Part shown: positions 6,024-7,337 of the stretch, piece after piece
Numbering within the stretch: the first letter of the stretch is position 1
Layout: every line of letters begins with the position of its first letter
DNA from: Bacillota bacterium
GTDB lineage: Bacteria; Bacillota; Bacilli; Bacillales_B; DSM-18226
Direction: 5' to 3'
Assembly: GCA_030705665.1 (NCBI GenBank)
Contig: JAUZQA010000208.1
Location: forward strand, 1-7,337
Length of the DNA: 7,337 nucleotides
Translations under genes and position numbers: made by a program
The notes under the pieces: generated by a model
What the model was told of the DNA's origin: nothing
Seen by the model: only the letters and a program-made list of their open reading frames with translations
Databases searched by the model: none

Positions 6024-6152
6024 ATGTTGAATCAATGGCTGCTCACCAGCTTAATTGTGCTTGGGGTTACAATTAGAATCGTTTATATACTTGTTCATCG
6101 CCATCTTGACAAAAAACTCGCAGCAGAACACACAAATCGCATCACACTTTAA
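6024..6152 (+). CDS. 42-aa predicted single-pass membrane peptide
   Basis: A short gene has ATG 6024 preceded by GCGGAGGT with six to seven bases of spacing. It encodes MLNQWLLTSLIVLGVTIRIV and a further 22 residues. Residues 4-26 form one hydrophobic segment, followed by a basic, polar tail (HRHLDKKLAAEHTNRITL). A TATAAT lies upstream and an intrinsic terminator starts at the stop codon, so the unit has promoter, ribosome binding site and terminator of its own. I do not recognise the family. The peptide could be a regulator of a membrane complex, a sporulation or envelope-stress peptide, or a toxin-like peptide; nothing in the sequence decides between these. Confidence 0.68.
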   Translation: MLNQWLLTSLIVLGVTIRIVYILVHRHLDKKLAAEHTNRITL

Positions 6153-6190
6153 GAAAAGGCATCGATACCTTTTCTTTTTATTTTTTTTAA
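6151..6190. terminator. intrinsic terminator shared by the 42-aa gene and the TIM-barrel gene
   Basis: AAGAAAAGG (6151-6159) pairs with CCTTTTCTT (6168-6176) around ATCGAT, followed by a T-rich tract to about 6190. The stem overlaps the stop codon of the 42-aa gene. On the opposite strand the T-tract is short, but this is the only stem seen downstream of the converging TIM-barrel gene. Confidence 0.75.
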
Positions 6191-6237
6191 AATGAACTCT
6201 TGCGGGTTATTGGTACATAATTTCTTTTCCGACATCG

Positions 6238-7026
6238 TTACTTCTCATTGGCCAGATTCACTAAATAATGATGACTTTGAATCATTTCGGTTGCATCCGT
6301 TTGGTCTTTTAGAATAATTTCATAGATATAAGGTTTGGTCATTAAAAACGGAAGGATCGGCTTCCAATCGACTTTTCCAGTACCTACTGTTAGACTATCA
6401 TGTTTTTGTCCTTCACTATCAACAACATGAAAATATTGAATATAAGATTGTAATTTTTTGATTTGCTCCAGCAATAACAGGTTGTTGCCCTTGAAGGATA
6501 TAAATGCATGGCTAATATCATATGTTAACGGTAATTTTAATGGCTCAATAAAGTCCTCAAACCAATTTGGATTTTCAGCCGTAAATAGACCAACCACCGA
6601 GTTCTCCCAAAGAAAGGCATCCCTTCCGTAAGCTAACATTTCGCTTATTTCATGAAAAAGCCGGTCACGATTTTCAGGATTGATGGCAGAAGATTCCGTC
6701 GGCAAGTAATGGGGATGAATCACACATTTGACCGAATGAGTTAAACAGATTTCCGCTAGAATCCTCGAAGATAAGTGATAAAAAAGATAATCCTCTTCTT
6801 GTTCGTGGCTGATATTTAAATATCTTCCATTATATTTGGCTGGATGATGCAAAAACACTTCACATCCCAGTGTTTTCAGCATCGAAATCGCTGCTTCCAG
6901 TTGTCTTCTTTTTTGGCCAAACAAATCCTCGTCAACCAAATGTAGTTCAATAATTTCAGGACGATACTTTAATCGCTCATACAGCTGTTCAGGATGGTAC
7001 GAGCATTTCAAACCTAACTTCAGCAA
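6238..7026 (-). CDS. sugar phosphate isomerase/epimerase family TIM-barrel protein
   Basis: This 262-aa protein belongs to the xylose isomerase-like/AP endonuclease 2 TIM-barrel superfamily. Likely metal ligands lie at the ends of barrel strands: E141 (LWENS), D170 and H173 (YDISHA), H200 (FHVVDSEG) and E236 (YEIILKD). H60-H61 (LHHPAKY) and H104 (IHPHY) line the pocket, and GTGKVDW at 215-221 matches the family motif before the last helix. Absence of the full set of DNA-repair zinc ligands favours a sugar isomerase, epimerase or related role over endonuclease IV. TTG 7026 is the start: the upstream AGAAAGTGGTGAT closely matches the anti-16S sequence at good spacing. It stands alone, convergent with the 42-aa gene and divergent from the DUF3189 gene. 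The substrate is unknown. Confidence 0.8.
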   Translation of the reverse strand: MLKLGLKCSYHPEQLYERLKYRPEIIELHLVDEDLFGQKRRQLEAAISMLKTLGCEVFLHHPAKYNGRYLNISHEQEEDYLFYHLSSRILAEICLTHSVKCVIHPHYLPTESSAINPENRDRLFHEISEMLAYGRDAFLWENSVVGLFTAENPNWFEDFIEPLKLPLTYDISHAFISFKGNNLLLLEQIKKLQSYIQYFHVVDSEGQKHDSLTVGTGKVDWKPILPFLMTKPYIYEIILKDQTDATEMIQSHHYLVNLANEK

Positions 7027-7067
7027 ACAATCACCACTTTCTAAAACATGCTGGCAGAATTTTCTTC

Positions 7068-7076
7068 ATTATATCA
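7068..7076 (-). promoter_or_regulatory. extended -10 promoter of the TIM-barrel gene
   Basis: The minus strand reads TGATATAAT from 7076 to 7068, an extended -10 (TGnTATAAT) with a perfect hexamer. The -35 region is poor (AGGCAA), as is common with extended -10 promoters. The transcript start is predicted near 7061, giving a leader of about 35 bases. Confidence 0.6.
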
Positions 7077-7144
7077 AATGAAACAGTTTATTGCCTGTAA
7101 CTGGAGACTCTTTTATAGCCGTCCCTTTGAATGAGAAAATTTCC

Positions 7145-7174
7145 GAATTATTAATGGTATATTTGCCCATACTA
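7145..7174 (+). promoter_or_regulatory. candidate promoter(s) of the DUF3189 gene
   Basis: Two overlapping possibilities are visible. TGGTATATT at 7155-7163 is an extended sigma-A -10. CATACTA at 7168-7174, with GAATT 18 bases upstream, approaches the forespore sigma-G pattern (GnATR, 18 bases, CATnMTA) at all but one defined base. The sequence alone does not decide between them. Confidence 0.35.
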
Positions 7175-7202
7175 AAGTGACAACGAATAAAGGATGATTT
7201 CT

Positions 7203-7337
7203 GTGATCTATATTTATAATGATTATGGTGGTACACATACTACATCAATGGCCGCTGCATATCATTTAAAACAGCTGCCACAATCGGAACAGAAATTGAC
7301 GACGGAACAAATACTAAATGTAAAATATTTCAATAAA
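7203..7337 (+). CDS. DUF3189 family protein, 5' part cut by window edge
   Basis: The frame is open from GTG 7203 to the window edge (45 codons). Its N-terminus, MIYIYNDYGGTHTTSMAAAY, is typical of the DUF3189 family: a hydrophobic first strand, then a GGTHTT turn resembling a nucleotide- or phosphate-binding loop. AAAGGA at 7189-7194 lies eight bases upstream of GTG, which supports the start. The family is found in Bacilli and Clostridia and has no assigned role. The rest of the protein is outside the window, so length and C-terminus cannot be judged. It is divergent from the TIM-barrel gene across 176 bases. Confidence 0.75.
   Translation, partial: MIYIYNDYGGTHTTSMAAAYHLKQLPQSEQKLTTEQILNVKYFNK

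Noticed and set aside
5946..7178. Repeated ten-base word ATACTAAAGT at 5946-5955 and 7169-7178, both upstream of plus-strand genes
   Set aside because: Many exact ten-base repeats are expected by chance in 7.3 kb of AT-rich DNA, and the distances to the start codons differ (69 and 25 bases).

Overview
The window looks like chromosomal DNA of a Bacillaceae species. Starts are preceded by strong Shine-Dalgarno sequences (AAGGAGGTG type), GTG and TTG starts are used, composition is AT-rich, and several families are typical of Bacillus relatives (DUF1659, DUF2922, YvrJ, DUF3189). Nothing marks it as a phage, plasmid or insertion element.

Positions 1-4396 hold one minus-strand operon for short-chain hydroxy/keto acid catabolism. 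In transcription order it has a 3-hydroxyacyl-CoA dehydrogenase-family protein, the two subunits of an acetoacetate/butyrate CoA-transferase (atoD, atoA), an acetyl-CoA acetyltransferase (atoB-like) and a GntP-family permease cut by the left edge. The likely pathway is uptake of an acid such as 3-hydroxybutyrate or acetoacetate, oxidation, transfer of CoA to acetoacetate, and thiolysis to two acetyl-CoA. A near-perfect sigma-54 (SigL) -24/-12 promoter lies about 40 bases upstream of the first gene. Three TTCC-N8-GGAA dyads sit 75-125 bases upstream of the predicted transcript start, where an enhancer-binding activator would bind. The arrangement parallels the sigma-54-dependent ato operon of E. 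coli, with a GntP permease as in the B. subtilis yxjC-scoAB group.

Positions 4608-5304 hold, on the plus strand, a three-gene cassette of small proteins of unknown role: DUF1659 (72 aa), DUF2922 (72 aa) and YvrJ (47 aa). The first two have the same length and carry the same IERN tetrapeptide at residues 62-65. A strong intrinsic terminator lies between the DUF2922 gene and yvrJ.

Positions 5303-7337 hold a minus-strand psiE-family membrane protein that shares a bidirectional terminator with yvrJ, a plus-strand 42-aa membrane peptide not listed among longer reading frames, a minus-strand TIM-barrel protein of the sugar phosphate isomerase/epimerase type with a TTG start, and, divergent from it, the first 45 codons of a DUF3189 protein cut by the right edge. 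No RNA gene, CRISPR array or mobile element was seen.
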